A DNA stretch of 64,000 nucleotides from Lethocerus indicus. Lineage: Eukaryota; Arthropoda; Insecta; Hemiptera; Belostomatidae. Below the pieces are notes generated by a model. It was not told the DNA's origin. It saw only the letters and a list, made by a program, of their open reading frames with translations, and did no database searches. Shown here in pieces: positions 14,724 through 28,169 of the stretch. A program made the position numbers and the translations under genes. The stretch lies in NCBI GenBank assembly GCA_019843655.1, contig JACDQD010000011.1, forward strand, positions 13,124,604-13,188,603, in the 5' to 3' direction. The stretch's first letter is position 1, and every line of letters starts with the position of its first letter.

Positions 14724-14780
14724 AATGTAGTCATGGCTACATGCACTTGGAAGGGTGGGACTCCTCTTCCCCACGTGTTC
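14724..14780 (+). repeat. Family C repeat, copy 2
   Basis: Begins 'aatgtagtcatggctac' and ends 'ctcctcttccccacg', matching copy 1 about 1.08 kb upstream. The start (16 of 17 bases) and the purine-to-pyrimidine switch are the best-preserved parts. Confidence 0.5.
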
Positions 14781-15011
14781 GAGAGGCCGGTTACGGTTAG
14801 GACCCGAAGCCGGGGGACTTTACGATTGTTGGAGGTGAGTTAGGGGTGGACGACTGTCGCGTGTCCAGGATTACTCCCGCTCTCCTCTTAACTCTATCGC
14901 CACGTTATAGGTCAAGATTTCGTTGTCACTCAGTCTGTTGCAGTTAAGTTATATCGATCTTATTCAAATGACGGGCCTTATATATCTATTATAGAAAAGC
15001 CGAATGGGCAT

Positions 15012-15042
15012 GATAGCTTCTCGCTATCGGCAGTAGCATTAT
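15012..15042 (+). repeat. Family F fragment (arm only)
   Basis: 'agcttctcgctatcggcagt' followed by 'agcatta' matches the family F arm 'ggcttctcgccatcttcagt' followed by 'agcatt', with a few substitutions. No left block is visible nearby, so this is a truncated or strongly decayed copy. Confidence 0.5.
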
Positions 15043-15219
15043 GTTAGTAATATAGTGAGGCCAGCGGTTAATTAAGCCCCATTTTTTACACTTTGCTAAC
15101 CCGATTATCGCATAGTCCATTTTCGCGTCTCTTAACGTCGAGAAATTTCCGTTCGCAAATGAGTCACGGCCCAATCGCATCGGGCTCGAGAACTATCGGT
15201 CGCCGTGGGGGTCACGCTA

Positions 15220-15240
15220 GGGGAGGGAGGGGGTCTGGGG
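15220..15240 (+). other. G-quadruplex-type motif
   Basis: Four G runs of 4, 3, 5 and 4 bases separated by loops of 1, 1 and 3 bases. This satisfies the standard G3+N1-7 pattern for a stable intramolecular quadruplex. It is on the strand opposite to ss transcription, so the nascent ss RNA would carry the C-rich complement. Confidence 0.8.
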
Positions 15241-17510
15241 CAAAGCGAAAACATTTTATTCCAGTCTCTGCAGATCGGCGAACGGCGATAAATTTTAATT
15301 AGCGATTGTTGGCGGTTTTGACCGCTCTGGGGCCGATAAATATCGCGTTACAAATATGCAAAACTCGACGGTGCCCCCGCCGCTCCATATTTCAATACGG
15401 GTTTTCGGCGGTCGGGACCGCGGGGGGCCCCGACTAAATCACTGGGGTTTGGGAGGGGGCACTCCCGTGGGACATTCCCATTACTGGGGAAGACCGAAAA
15501 AAAAAATTCCCACTTATTCAGAAGCTGTCCGATGCTAGTAAATTTTATTCCAGTTTAATATCGACTCGATGTCCGTCGGCGGTAAGACCGACCCGAGGAC
15601 TTATATCTCCTAGTATAGAAATTCCGATTGAACTAACTAAACGAGCGAGAGGTCATATAAAATCGACAAAACAACATAAGGTTTAGCTCGAGCTTAATAC
15701 AATTATACCGGTCAGTATTTCATTTAATTAAACTTTCAAAGAAAATTATCTGTTAGTAATAATGCAGGGACAATGGGCAACTAACATCCTTAAGTAAGAC
15801 CAATAGTTTGAAAGGGTGAAAGCCATGGTGCGTCATTAGGCCGCACAAGGAGCAGCATTGAGGAGGGAAGTGTTGAACTTTTTATGTAATTAATCATGCT
15901 TGGAGATAGACAAATCGTCGGCTGAATTTATCCGGGCGTATATTCCACGAAAATCCGACTATCATCCGAGCTCATTAATTGAGTTGTTCCAGTGAGTTGG
16001 TTCCGGATATGAGCCAAAGAAGAGACGCAGTTCAGCGAGGAAAGAGGCCTAATGGGCATTGTTTCTCCTCGTTACTTTAACACGGTGCATCTACCGGCTC
16101 ACTGTTCCTTATTAATCCCCGCTCATAATCGCTGTTTATTTATTGGAAACGTTTTTTAAAATGAAAAAAAAAACCGGATAGGACTCCCCGTGAAGAAGCG
16201 CCCAGTGGGGAGCTGTCGACGGGTCGCTCTCTGCCCCCAGATGTACTCGGTTATGTAAATAACTCCCGGTCCCGACGTTTGGCGCCCCGCCGTACATTTC
16301 GAATAGTATATATATGTAAGTGATAAAAAACAAAAAATAGAAAGGAAAATTCGATAAAAATTATGGTCTGAGCAAGCCGGCCATAGGTAATGTAATATCG
16401 GACGGTACGTGAATCATTAAATAGGGAGCCTTTCGTTCCCAAGAAACTTCGTGCACACTGCTAGACACCGTTGTTAAATTGAGAAATCAGTTAACTGCAT
16501 TTTTCATTTGGTTAAAATTGTATTCTCTTCTGTCATGAACGTGGTAGCCAAACGAGCGTGTATAAGATCATCTCGTGATCAATTCAAATTAGCGATTAAA
16601 TGAATATTCAAATTAAAAAGTATTTAAACGTATTAAATATAGGTACGTGATGCATCAATATTATGCTCAATTTGTTTAACACAAACTCTGTTAATATGAC
16701 TTAAAAAATATGGTTCGCCACTGTAATTTATACATATACGTAAATGTCAATTATTGTTCAGCATAATCTAAGCACTAAATCTACTAGGGAATGTGATTAA
16801 TAAAACTACCGGCGACTTACATGGTGTTTGAAGTTTCACTATTATTGAAATACTCCTGAGAGACTTATCTAAGTTAACAGCGGCCGTGGTTGGGTCCACA
16901 AGTTAGCACGTTTCGGTGCTTTCAGAGTTTTAGAAAGGCTCCAGTCATGGACAGGACAAGCCCGATATTAAGCGGGGCGAGATTTGATCAACATGAAACA
17001 GCTGTTGCTCCAACGACCAGTTCTGTAAGATTTATTTGAAGAAAAAAGTTCGTTCACCCGCAGTCCCGAATTTAAAGGTACAATTAGGAATTTGCATACT
17101 GATCAGCTGCGGACGGAAGGGCGTTTAAGTAATAAGGCGAATTTTTAGTTTTAAAGAAAGTCGTTAGGAATTATTTTCTAATTTCATCAGCTTTATTTTC
17201 AAACAAGAAAACTCCGAGTGGAGGCGGTCTACAGGTCCTCTTTGTAGACATAAAGCAGAATTAAATGTGTAACATTTTTGTATATTTTTTCCCTGGAAAT
17301 ATCTTGGAGGGATATCGAAAATTCGGTTCTGAAATAATTCAACCCCAATATTCTGATCAATCTATTAAATAAATCATTGAAATTTACAACAAACTACAAC
17401 AACAAAATAAAATAGCTTTAAGTTCATTATTCTACAAACCCAATCCGCAGGCTGTATTTCAACTAACCGTCTTTCAGAATTTAGACCATGCTAATGACCT
17501 ATATTGCCAC

Positions 17511-17550
17511 AGTTTGGTCTTTTGCTAAACCGGTCTAGCAAAAAGAAACT
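17511..17550. repeat. Family F fragment: central palindrome
   Basis: 'agtttggtcttttgctaaac' runs into 'cggtctagcaaaaagaaact', an imperfect inverted repeat of about 20 bp per arm centred on ACCGGT. The left arm is the family F middle block (compare 52230-52252), so the copy keeps the symmetric centre but little else. Confidence 0.6.
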
Positions 17551-19120
17551 TTTCTCAACGTAATCAATAAAAGTAACAGTAACCCGTTGTTATTTCCAAA
17601 ATGAGGTACATCCGAGATTCAGATTTTTTTTAAATTTTAGCTGACGTCTATTTGTGTCCTATTAATAGTTTTCGGTCTGACTTCCCCGGCTCGGTCCGTT
17701 TGTGTTTTTTCTTTTCTTGGTTTTTGACCGGCCGAAACCCCCCCCACCCCACAACCATCGCCCAGATAGAGCCATTAAATAGTTTAATTGCGCCCCAATT
17801 AACCGCCTTGAGGTGCGGCCCCTCTGTCAACCCTAATTGCAGGCCGTCCAGATCCATATCGGCGGCAGGAAGAGGTCCCTTCCACCGGTTAATAAAAAAC
17901 CGGGGAAACTTCCCCCGGCCCTTAACGTTAAGGTCCGACTTTGGGATAACGGTCGTCGGACTAGGCGGTAAATAAACAATTTCAGGCTCGGACTAAATCC
18001 ACGTACTGATCCCCAGTCATACCTGTACACGCGCGTACAATGGAAATCGTTTAACGCGAAAAAAATGGGGAGTTGTTTTCGCAATAACTCGTAGTCATTG
18101 CCAAATACGTCATATTAAATACAGTACTAACCCTACACATAGCTATGTTTAATTAATTTAAAAAAACAACTCGTGAAAATTGTAACAAGAGAAATTGTCG
18201 TAGGTACATTGACAGTCTATACACTGTCTACTAGTAACTTTGTATAATGAAAGTTTACATTTATTACAGTCAGTTTGTCCGATGTTCTGGCGCGTAGAAA
18301 ATTCTTCGTTATTTTACCCACAACAGTAAGGTCATGTGAAAAAGTCAGATAGCGTATATAATTTAAAGTATTGTCACATGAGTAACGATGGCGGATATAA
18401 TAATACTCCACTGGCTGGCAGGTACTATACATATGGCGTTTCTACAGCAACGGCCGGAACAAACACGGGGGTCCTGGCTATTACGGAACTATGCGCGAAG
18501 GTTTTTTGTTTCGATATTATACGTTTTCATTGTAAGATGATTAACAATATGCGGATTATCTTATTCTGCAAGGAGAGGGAGATAGAATCTGGGTTTTATT
18601 AGTCCGCGTTGTGTACCTGGTAATTATGAAAAATATTTTCAAAAAAAAATCGCAATCTTTTTATATAAAACATCTTTCAGGCCGAACTGGAATTAGTAAG
18701 CAAACCAAAATGCGTGTGTCGTGATACGGCAAACAATTTAAGCCACTCAAGAATAATTGGTGTTGCTTTGTTATATTTTCCACAGATATATGTAAATTTT
18801 ATCATGGTTTTTATCTTTTTCAATGAAATTTTTGAATTTTGTTCAAGAAAGGATATATTTGTTGCTAAGTATATATAGCAGCATTGCAGGAGGCAAAGAA
18901 GAAGACTATGTAGGAGGTTATTATTGAGTTATCGACAACAGAGAAAAATGGCCTCATTTGGCATGGAGATATCTATCACCAAACATTAACGTTTTTAAAA
19001 TATTCTTTAAATCGAATTTGTTGTTAGACGGAGTACTGTCCACTTCACTAGAAACTTTTATTTTCGTAAAAAACGTATACAGAAGGAGACGTAATTTTTT
19101 TTAAATAAAGCCCACTGCCC

Positions 19121-19150
19121 TCACTCGCCGATTTGGTCTTATGCTACCCT
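19121..19150 (+). repeat. Family F fragment (middle block)
   Basis: 'actcgccgatttggtctta' followed by 'tgctaccc' resembles 'gctcgctgatttggtcttt' plus 'cgctggaccc' at 35424-35452. About 30 bp, without the arm or left block. Confidence 0.4.
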
Positions 19151-21348
19151 CAGAAAAATTTTGGGGCTTTCTTAAAATAATCTTTGCCTCGCAACGTGGA
19201 AAAACAAGAACTAAAGTATACAGAAAAAAACCTACTTCGAAGATAAGTATCGGACACGGGTGTCTCCGAACGGGCGCCTGGTTTCGGCGCAAATTGGCCA
19301 ACAAATGTAGAACCCACCGCAGATCGGAACGGCCGATAAACAGAGTTTCTGGACGTGAAAAAGTGCGGACGTACAAAAGCGGAGCATAGTGAAACGGGGC
19401 AAACAACAAAGATCGACGTAAGGCTGTTCAGGACCGAATACCGACTAGTAATCATATATATGATGTATGAAAACATCATATTGCAGTCCTCTATATGCTA
19501 TCCTGCTGAATATTCCTGCGTTATTGTTTAGTGATTAAACCCATCTTCGATACCTTTCTTAACTTGTATTTCAATCGTCTCTCTTAATAGTGGCGGAAAC
19601 CTACGCTCGTCCATATATATTTAAATGGAAATTATTTTTAAAAAATATTCTGATTTGACTCTGGCCCTGAACCCGCGTCGGATCGGAAGCGCATAGAATT
19701 CCGACATTGTTATTGTTATTGTGTTTGTTATTGTGAAAGAAAAAGAAATGGGGGCGCCGCTATTACGGGCGGCAATTAAAAACCCGCCGTCTTCGGAGCG
19801 AGTGGCGGAGATAAGCCCGGTGGAAAAGGCAGAGAGCGGGTCCATGCACTAAATACCAGTTTTACGATTAAGACCTTCTTAAGATATTAAGGCCGAAGGA
19901 TTCGCCAGGGTTTTGAGCGGGGTAGGAGAGTTTCAGATCCCCGGGCTGGATAACGTTTTACGGTCAGACTAATTTCTTTTGGGCGAGACGTCGCGAACAT
20001 TTACAACCGGCCGTATCCCCGACGTATATTGCTTTTAATGGCGCTTTTATAATTTTAAAATTAGACGATGAACGAGCTGTGTGGATACATTATTGCGTTA
20101 AAAATATTAAACACACGAGAACAATTTTAGTTACCTGTAATATCTGTAATATATATTCTGTATGGAAGGCCCGCAAATATTTTACATCTATAAGTCCCTC
20201 GGAATAATACTTGGGAGGTACAAAGTCTTCTAGCCAACGACTATCATTAAAGAAGACCCCTTGTAACCGTGAATTTCTTCAATATAATTCCGTGTTAACA
20301 TTTAATAGGGTTTTTAAAAAAATAATTTTCAACCGCACCCTTTTGAGTGCCATCATTCATGAGAACTTTTGAATCAACTCCCCGCTAAACAAGACGGGTT
20401 TCGGCTTCTTTCCATGATCAGTAAATTAGAAATAATAGATAGAAATACAAAATTAAAACTATTTTTATTTAACCAAAGCATTAGTTTGCCCGTAAATGTT
20501 CAGATATATATTTTAAAAAGTTATTTCGCACCGATCAAGACGCGAAACCTAGCACTGTCTATCGGATGGCTCGGACAATGAGAGTTGCGCAATATCCCGA
20601 CAGTTGCGTCATCGGCTGCAATACCGCCGATTTAGCCAGCAGAATGCAGTTATTAGATGTGCAGCTCTCTTAGGGACTTAGGCCAATGTAACGAGCACCA
20701 ATTACGGAAATTGTTACTTTCAACAATAACCGAATCGTCGCATTGTTAACCGGCCCATTGTGACCGATGATTAATAGGATGTCACACAGCCACCTGAGGA
20801 CACATCGAGGACCATCAATCACAGGTTAATATTCTCGTTATAACAGAGAATTATTTCGTTTTAGTGATCCATTTTTCTTAAGCCAGATTTTTTAAAAATG
20901 TTTGGTTTCTTCAACTCTAAAAAGGTTCCAGTAGAAATATTCTGAATGGCCGAAGTTTTCCTCGTGTTGGCGGGCTATTTGATCCCGCAGGCCGGACACA
21001 TTTCGGATTCCCCGATATTATTTTTCGTTTTTATATTCATTTGTTTCAATTCCACCTTGAACTAGAATGCATAACGTATCGTTATGTGACGTGGAATCGA
21101 ACCTGGTCCTTCGGGCGAGCACGAAAGGCAGACTTCTGTCCCGAGGCAACTTCGGACCGATAAAGCGCTAAAGGGCAAATTTAATTTTGGAAATGCGAGC
21201 AATTGCTATGGTCGGGTTGGCTCGGGGAAAAATATTTTTTCCGCCTGAAAATTCGCTTTATTAATCGTGCATGTGCAAAGGGCTGTGTAATCAAGAATCG
21301 CTCGTTGCCCCCCCCCCGTACCTCGCGTGAGATCCAGATCCTTAATCA

Positions 21349-22147
21349 AAATTTATTCATATATTCTTGTTTATATACGTACATATCGGAAAACTGGTTA
21401 TGGAATTACGTATTCGTTTATTGGTTTCTTCGGTTTCGTTAACTCGGGCGCTCTTGGTTCCAGGTGAATTCAATTTGGGCGGTCACGCTTTTTTAATTAA
21501 TTCTAATCGAGTCTAGGTTCGATCAAACAATAATTCTCCAATCCTAACTATAATTGAGACATAATTAGGTGGAAGTTCAGCTCACAAAAAAGTATTGACC
21601 AATAATAAAGCAAGGCTTAATTACGTCTAATTGAGATATGACCAGTTCCAGTATTGTCAGATCTAGCATGGAAGTATTTAAAATTATTGAAATAATTGAG
21701 TTTTTCCTCAGGTTTCGGGGTATTATAACCACTTCATTATTATAGATTTACTCAATTAAACGTAAGCGTTGTAGTTTTTTTATGAATCTTATTTTCATCA
21801 ATTTTCTTATTTTAAAACTTCTGTAATGTTTACATTACATATAATTCAGAAAACCGTACACCTCTGCTCGTAATATTTACTGACAAGGTTAACAGCGTAA
21901 TCAAAACGGAAAACTAAGGTTTCTTTCGACACCATATAGCCATTTAAATATAAATACGTAATGTCAGCCCTTAGCGACTCGGTGAATCATAAACGTAATG
22001 AATATTGAAACTAGTCGAGTCGTAGGGACAAAACTTTGAGAATTAGCGGCGGTCAGTGGCCGCGAACGGGACCAGCCCCGAAATGATAAAAGCCTTTAAA
22101 AAGGCTGGTCGCCGATCGTTTAAAAATCCAAATTTATTCATATATTC
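21349..22147. repeat. 18-bp direct repeat pair
   Basis: 'aaatttattcatatattc' occurs at 21349-21366 and again at 22130-22147, same orientation, 781 bp apart. Both are followed by 'ttg' or 'cttgg'. In AT-rich DNA an 18-mer pair may be chance or a remnant of a repeat. Confidence 0.4.
22070..22110. other. Two mutually exclusive hairpins
   Basis: 'gaccagcc' (22070-22077) pairs with 'ggctggtc' (22103-22110). Inside, 'agcctt' (22091-22096) pairs with 'aaggct' (22101-22106). The right arms overlap, so only one stem can form at a time. No RNA family recognised. Confidence 0.45.
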
Positions 22148-22941
22148 CTTGGTTGCGCGGCTGTCGGTCTATCCCTCGTGTCGGATGAGGCCTCGTCCTA
22201 CAGGGCCGCTACCGTTTAATTGATCCATACATATTCCGTTTTTTTTTCTGCTCCCGCTCCGTCGCTTTCTTTAATAATTAAAACTGACGATTAAAAATAA
22301 TTAGCGGGCCGGGGGCGGCTGGAGGTCCGCCGTTTACCAGGGGGCCAGAGGGCTTGTTAACGCCTGCTCTAACCACCCTCTCTCTGTCTTTCTCTCTCTC
22401 CCTCAAATGGGAATACCTGTATCTATGAATTTAATATTTGCCAGAATTTTGTTAATTGGTACACACTATAATAATTGGTCCGAAGTAGCAGTTTAACAAG
22501 GTTCAGCCATCCCTGTGTTAAGTGCTATTTTGTTACAGCAATCACTGGATATTTAAGATGGTCTATTAGTACGTTTAAAATATCATATACCCCCCAATTT
22601 TTTCCTGTACGTAATGATCATGTTCGTTAGATTGAACGAACTCCTTGTTACAGTATCATTTTAATGTATCGCGCGAATTACATTTTAAACAAAATTTCGT
22701 CTCAAACATCCAACTTGTACGGCGAGGACTGTTATTTTCGAGCTATCGGCTTTCTTTCAACTCGAAGAAAGATCTAAGCGATTCCCAAAACGACCGATGG
22801 AGTTGTGCTCTTCACGCTTGGACGAATTCGTGAGCGGGCAGAGGCGGGTCGTGTGAAGCCTGTGAACGCAGCTCGCATGCAAAACAGACAATGAGCGGCA
22901 ACTAATGATGTCTTTCAGTGTCATAAATTTTCAACAAAGAG

Positions 22942-22959
22942 TATATATATATATATATA

Positions 22960-23026
<67 letters not shown>
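22942..23026. repeat. Compound microsatellite (TA)10-(GT)32
   Basis: A TA tract (22942-22961) passes directly into an uninterrupted GT tract (22962-23026). The His-Thr repeat frame on the minus strand is an artefact of it. Alternating purine-pyrimidine DNA of this length can adopt Z-form. Confidence 0.97.
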
Positions 23027-23027
<1 letters not shown>

Positions 23028-23308
23028 TGCCGCGGGCATTGGTATGTTTTTCTGTCTACCTGTCTCAGCATTGTGCAGTTGAGCATGACTCAATACACAC
23101 ACAGGCCAGAATAATGACCGAACCTTTTTATCTGAATTAAGCTGAATATGCAATCAATCAAATTATGTTCAGTTGTTGATACCCAAAGGACCCTGCTGTA
23201 ATAAAACATATGAAAATGACGGCGGGTATTACCTTTTACACTAAGTAAATACTATATTTAGCCTTGACACCGAAAAAATTACAGTAAAGGTTCGACAGTT
23301 CCATCGAA

Positions 23309-23335
23309 AGTTCGGCTTCTCGCCATTGGTGGCAA
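23309..23335 (+). repeat. Possible family F fragment
   Basis: 'agttcggcttctcgccat' matches the family F arm up to the 'gccat' core, then diverges ('tggtggcaa' instead of 'cttcagtag'). Short, so only tentative. Confidence 0.3.
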
Positions 23336-26300
23336 ACGACATTCTGAATTACCCTAGTGTATTACTACTAACGGATTACTACTGGCGGTGGGGATAAGCC
23401 GCGAAACCAGTCTAGATTGTGGCAAAATAATCGAGGGGATACCGGGGAAATCGCACAAGTGCTGCTGTTCCCAACCCTTAGCCCAGAAATACATTCAACT
23501 ATTCATCCGTAATTGTTATCGTTTTATTGTATTGAGTTCAACCCGGTTTCGTTTGAATCCCCGGCCAACCTAATTTTCTATCTTAAAAAGGCTTTGTATA
23601 GTTTCAGAACTTTGTCGCTTCAAAAAGAATAATTACAAGTAAGGTTTACTGGAGGTTAATTACAGAAAAAGTTTCTAATAGGGAGGGGGGCGCTAAATAG
23701 GGCCCTGTGCGAATCGATCGCGGCGACATCGTGTCCGATCTCGATATACCTTCGGGTTCCCTGAAAACTCAATGTTCAAAGCGGTTTAATTTGGCCGCAA
23801 ATGCGAACTGACGGACTGCCACTTGTAAGTTGGAACCAACGTTAAGTGTATGTTAACAACCCCGCACACACACACACACAAACTATTGCCGCATTTCAGG
23901 GCCCGAGGCCATTAGCCCTGTGCTCCCTTATCGGGCTCCTTTGAAAAAAAAAATTCAGGCACCGACCGAATTTTTTCCCCTCTTTTTCCATTTTTCAAAT
24001 AATATCCCCTCTTTTACCGAGCTCCAATTTCGGGGACCTTATCGAATTGGGGGGGGACCGTGTCGCGAATTCAAAAAGAGCTGTCGGCCTTATTACCGCC
24101 GCCTGTTATTTTTCTTCAGCAGTTAACAGCGATCAATTGTTGAGGGAAAGTGTCGTTTTCTCCAGCGCCTTGTGGGACTCGCATTGAACGTACGTAGCGA
24201 GCCAATAAAATACATTTTTATTTCTCTCTTATTATACCTTGAACAGAATATCGGCTGATCATCACAGGCATTAGTTTTACATATACTAGATAATTAATTC
24301 TATATAGTATTCTATAAAGTGTATTCTATAAATGCACAATTTGTGAGCGCGTATTTTAAGTATTTGCCGAATTTGGAAATATTGCAAATTCCGGCTTGCA
24401 ATGTACAGGCCTGAAAAAGGTTGTTTGGTGAAGCCAGTGGGACTTTGACGGAAGCCCTTCGTGTGCTTTAATGTCAGCCTAACTCTCCGACACATGTAAT
24501 TCTCCCTTCCTGCCCTCTTCCTCTCCCTCGCTCCCTCTCATTCACCGGCCCTCACACTCCCTCTCTCTCTCTCTGTTCGCCATTAACACACACATTTGGC
24601 TTCTCGTACGAGACGATTACCCGATGACCAGGATTTGTAATCGCTTTGTAAATACGACCGTGGACGTAGATCCGAGTGAATTCGTTATTCATTTCATCGA
24701 ATTAACGATTAACGTTTCATTCCTTTTTAGATAGTGAGTATTTTTTTCTAGAAAATGGATCCGTCAACAGGTCTTAATCCACACAATAAACACATCGTGT
24801 CTCTAGACACCGAATTGGTTCCAAGCCATTAAGCCTTTATTTAGAATAATTGACCGATTCGGTCAGAAGAGCACGCGACCGTTCATATACTTATACACGT
24901 GCGTTATCCAGTGTTACTTGGTGTACACAGCCTGTCCAACTATCATCACTCTGAAAGTCGTAAATTTCATTGAATAATTAGTTATGTAATTGATTCTGAT
25001 CATGTGTGAAGAATATCGATAGAAATGGTAGTGGAGTTCAGAGAGAGGTTATGAGACCATATCTATTAAGTGAGTATATAAATAAATTACGTGTAACGGT
25101 ACACCCTTATCTTTGCTGTAGATTTTGTTTTTTGGTTAGCCGTAGAATTTCGTTTAGAAATTTTTAGTATTTTTTGGAAGGCAGAGTTTCAAAAACCCGA
25201 AAGGAGTCCCTAAAGGAAGCTAAAAAACTGTTTATCCGCCTCATTTAACGTTTTAATTGGCAACAAAAAGGAGTTGGAACCGAGGGACCCGACACAGGAA
25301 ATATGAAAACTAATTCAACTGACAGCGGCTCCCCTATGGAGGGAATGTAATACATATTAATAAGACCTATTAACGGAACTTTTTGTTTAAGGACGCAAGT
25401 CGGAAATTTCTTGCTTTTTCTTATTTTAATACTCGGTACGATAAAGCGTTAACAGCTTCATTAGGGTTGGCCGCTTGGGAACCCAGCGCCAGAAACTAAA
25501 TCTAGAAAGGACGTGAGCCGATCTTTTGCTCGTTTTAATCATCAAATATTCCTTTCCTGTTGTCCATCGTTCAGCAATAATTGCAATAATTTGGTAGTTT
25601 CTGGTAACCATTACATTTTGCAAAAGTAGCGCTCTGGTCTAATAATTGTATGTCTACGAATGTTTTTGATTTTATATGTGGTACTGTGGCGAATTTGTTA
25701 CACTCGCATGAACGCTATGAAATTAATTCATGGACATGTACTAAATTACTGTCCGCATATTTTTTGTGGATACATGAAGTTCTACGGGAGTTTAAGGTAT
25801 TATTGAAGCATTTAATCATTTTAATGTATTATTAATTGTGTTATGAGCATTTCGATGATTTAGCGACCTTCCGGGTCTTGTAGGCAGCAGTTTTGGCCGC
25901 CGAACTCAAATTTTTAGATTAAAGATCTAATTTTTTTGTGTCCAAAAAATTTCCTACAGATTTTCATACATCTCATGTACTCCGTGCGTAATGTTTCATA
26001 TGTAGCATAGGCACAATGGCCAAGTCTGTCCTAAGCAGTCATTGAATATAAACTGATCCCGACCCCCAGAAATAATCTCTTCCTGCCCCATCCAAGTTTA
26101 TTAATTGAAGGAGGAGTGGATTAGAAAAAAAAGAAGAGAATCAAAAGCGGGACTGGGTCGAGAATTATTTACAGTAATTATGTGAATGCGTGTGTGTTTT
26201 GGTGGGACACCTGTACGGGCTGTGGCGGGCAGGTGCAACGGGACGTATCCACGGCTCAACGTGGTGTCCCTTGTGATTAAGTCGGGTTGACTGACGACTC

Positions 26301-28169
26301 CTGTAGGTCAGTTTTTTGTGTCAGTACGGTGCTCCAGATATGGACAGCATGTGTAGACGTTTTCGAATTATGTATGTACAGTTCTTCCACTTTTTTTTAC
26401 TTCCGATATAGGGGTAGTAAGCACACAAAAAATACGACCACTTAATTTCTGCATGTAAAAAACTCTTTCTGACTTTTAGACCCCGAGTGTAACATTTGTC
26501 GGGGAAATGAATAGATCGAAATGATTGTTTTGTGATATCGGCAACAACAATTAAAGGGCAAAATATCTCGGGTCTCCCCTTCATGTTTATTTTAAGATTC
26601 CAAAACATTTTTCTAACAAATTCTGTCACCAATTTGCAAAGTTAAAGACAAAAACTTTGTTTATAGCTCCTCATTGGTCAATGTGCTTCCTTGACTGTCC
26701 CGTCATTGGACGTAACGCCTATTCGATAACACCCATTTGCTCGCGTCGCGAAGTCGAAGGAATTTCACCTTCCGGCCCTCTGTTCAATAACAGTGCAGGC
26801 ATTCCTCGCCTAATGAAATTACACCTTCATATACTACAACACTCGCTGAATATGGATGCATAGTTTCATTAGTACCGAAAGGTTTGTTAGTCGGCCGGCG
26901 TGGAATTGATAATGCAAAATGTCCGCAATTGCAAATTGAAATTTTTCGACGTGACTGGCGGTCATACAGCATGGCGGGGAATAAATAACAAAAATTGTTT
27001 ACGTTCTCTCTTTCATATCCAATTATAAAAGAAATTCTAATACCTATATTATGCCGGCACTTCGATTTGACTAGTGTTCCCGGTAACATAATTTAAAAAT
27101 AAAGTAACGACTATACTCAATTTCAGAGAAATAATTTATTTTTATAGTGAATTTATGTGGAGGTTTCGTTTGTTAGGGTCTGTTATATACTAAACTAGTT
27201 TCTGATACTGGGAAGTTGTACTGCGATAGTAGTGACACTGTTACTACGATGTGTGTTATATGCGCGATTGGGACACGTTTGTGGTAATATTCCACACCTT
27301 TTATTGTTGGAAATGAAAAACACTACTCTATTGGTCTCACTGTATGATACACTATGATACGCTTTACTGACATTTATACTGAAACTGGTGTTAAATCTAA
27401 TAATTGAGGTCAGAAAATTTGTTGGAAGTATGTTTGGTGGAATAATTTCAGTACTTAGTCGGTGAAAACTGAACATCAGTTAACCTTAATTTCTTAATTA
27501 TTTGTACGATTAACCACTATTGAAAGCGCGGTGGCCTCAAATAACGATCCAAAAAATATAATATATACATAAGAGATTTCTTTTTTAAACAGTTTAAAAT
27601 TAGGGCGACGACGCTTAATTTGCTCCTTACATTAATGATTTAATTATCCCAAGTACCGCTTTATTTTCCTTTATGGATCAATTAAACCATTATCGGATAA
27701 GAACTGTAAAAAGTGCAATATCCTTTTCTTTATGCCCATATTTTTTAACCGTCAAATTTGCATTTTAATAATTCGGTTAATTTGAATGCGAATACGGGCT
27801 GGGAACATTTCCGGTTTTCGTGAATCGGACAGACTGCACAAATTTACAGACTGCAATTTGCAATTGCAGAGCCTAAACAATTGCGGTAATTGGGGTGCCA
27901 ACCGGCCCTATAATAATAGCTTTTGGGTACATTAACTTTCCTTTCTCCTTGTGCAAACATCTTTTTCTTTTCTTATTTTTCATTTTTTTTGTTAGTGTAG
28001 TCAGCCTCTTTAAGCCATCCAGCGCTTACGGAGTTTTGAACCTCATTAAAAGTGTGAAAACCTATTCAAATTACTTTAGAAATTACGCACTGTACTGAAT
28101 TTATGGACCGTACAGGGGCGAATGGCCAGCGGATTAAATCTGATAAATGGGGATGGAATAATACCGAAA

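Larger units (their letters stand above)
8701..15011. other. Non-coding DNA, putative downstream intron of ss, part 2
   Basis: No recognisable gene. The longest frame of the window (162 codons, 13731-14219 minus) has no known domain, and I judge it accidental. GC-rich patches occur at 10040-10560, 11100-11160, 11380-11760 and 13960-14160; several are open on both strands because of base composition. A pair of diverged direct repeats lies at 13646 and 14724. The rest is AT-rich without visible structure. Confidence 0.6.
15043..23308. other. Non-coding DNA, putative downstream intron of ss, part 3
   Basis: No recognisable gene. Short frames only; 17652-17975 plus (107 codons) and 19150-19479 minus (109 codons) have no known domain. 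Holds family F fragments near 17.5 and 19.1 kb, an 18-bp direct repeat at 21349 and 22130, overlapping hairpins at 22070-22110, a pyrimidine-rich CT stretch at 22375-22405 and a compound TA/GT microsatellite at 22.94-23.03 kb. Confidence 0.6.

Noticed and set aside
21085..21175. Possible tRNA on the minus strand ('ggttcgattcc')
   Set aside because: T-arm stem does not pair, acceptor arms do not match, and no anticodon arm of the right size exists.
22902..23153. His-Thr repeat frame
   Set aside because: Translation of the GT microsatellite on the minus strand.
24828..24850. Candidate for the PAS-A 'LNGF' motif on the minus strand
   Set aside because: The frame gives LNGL only and surrounding residues do not match PAS-A; no splice sites nearby.
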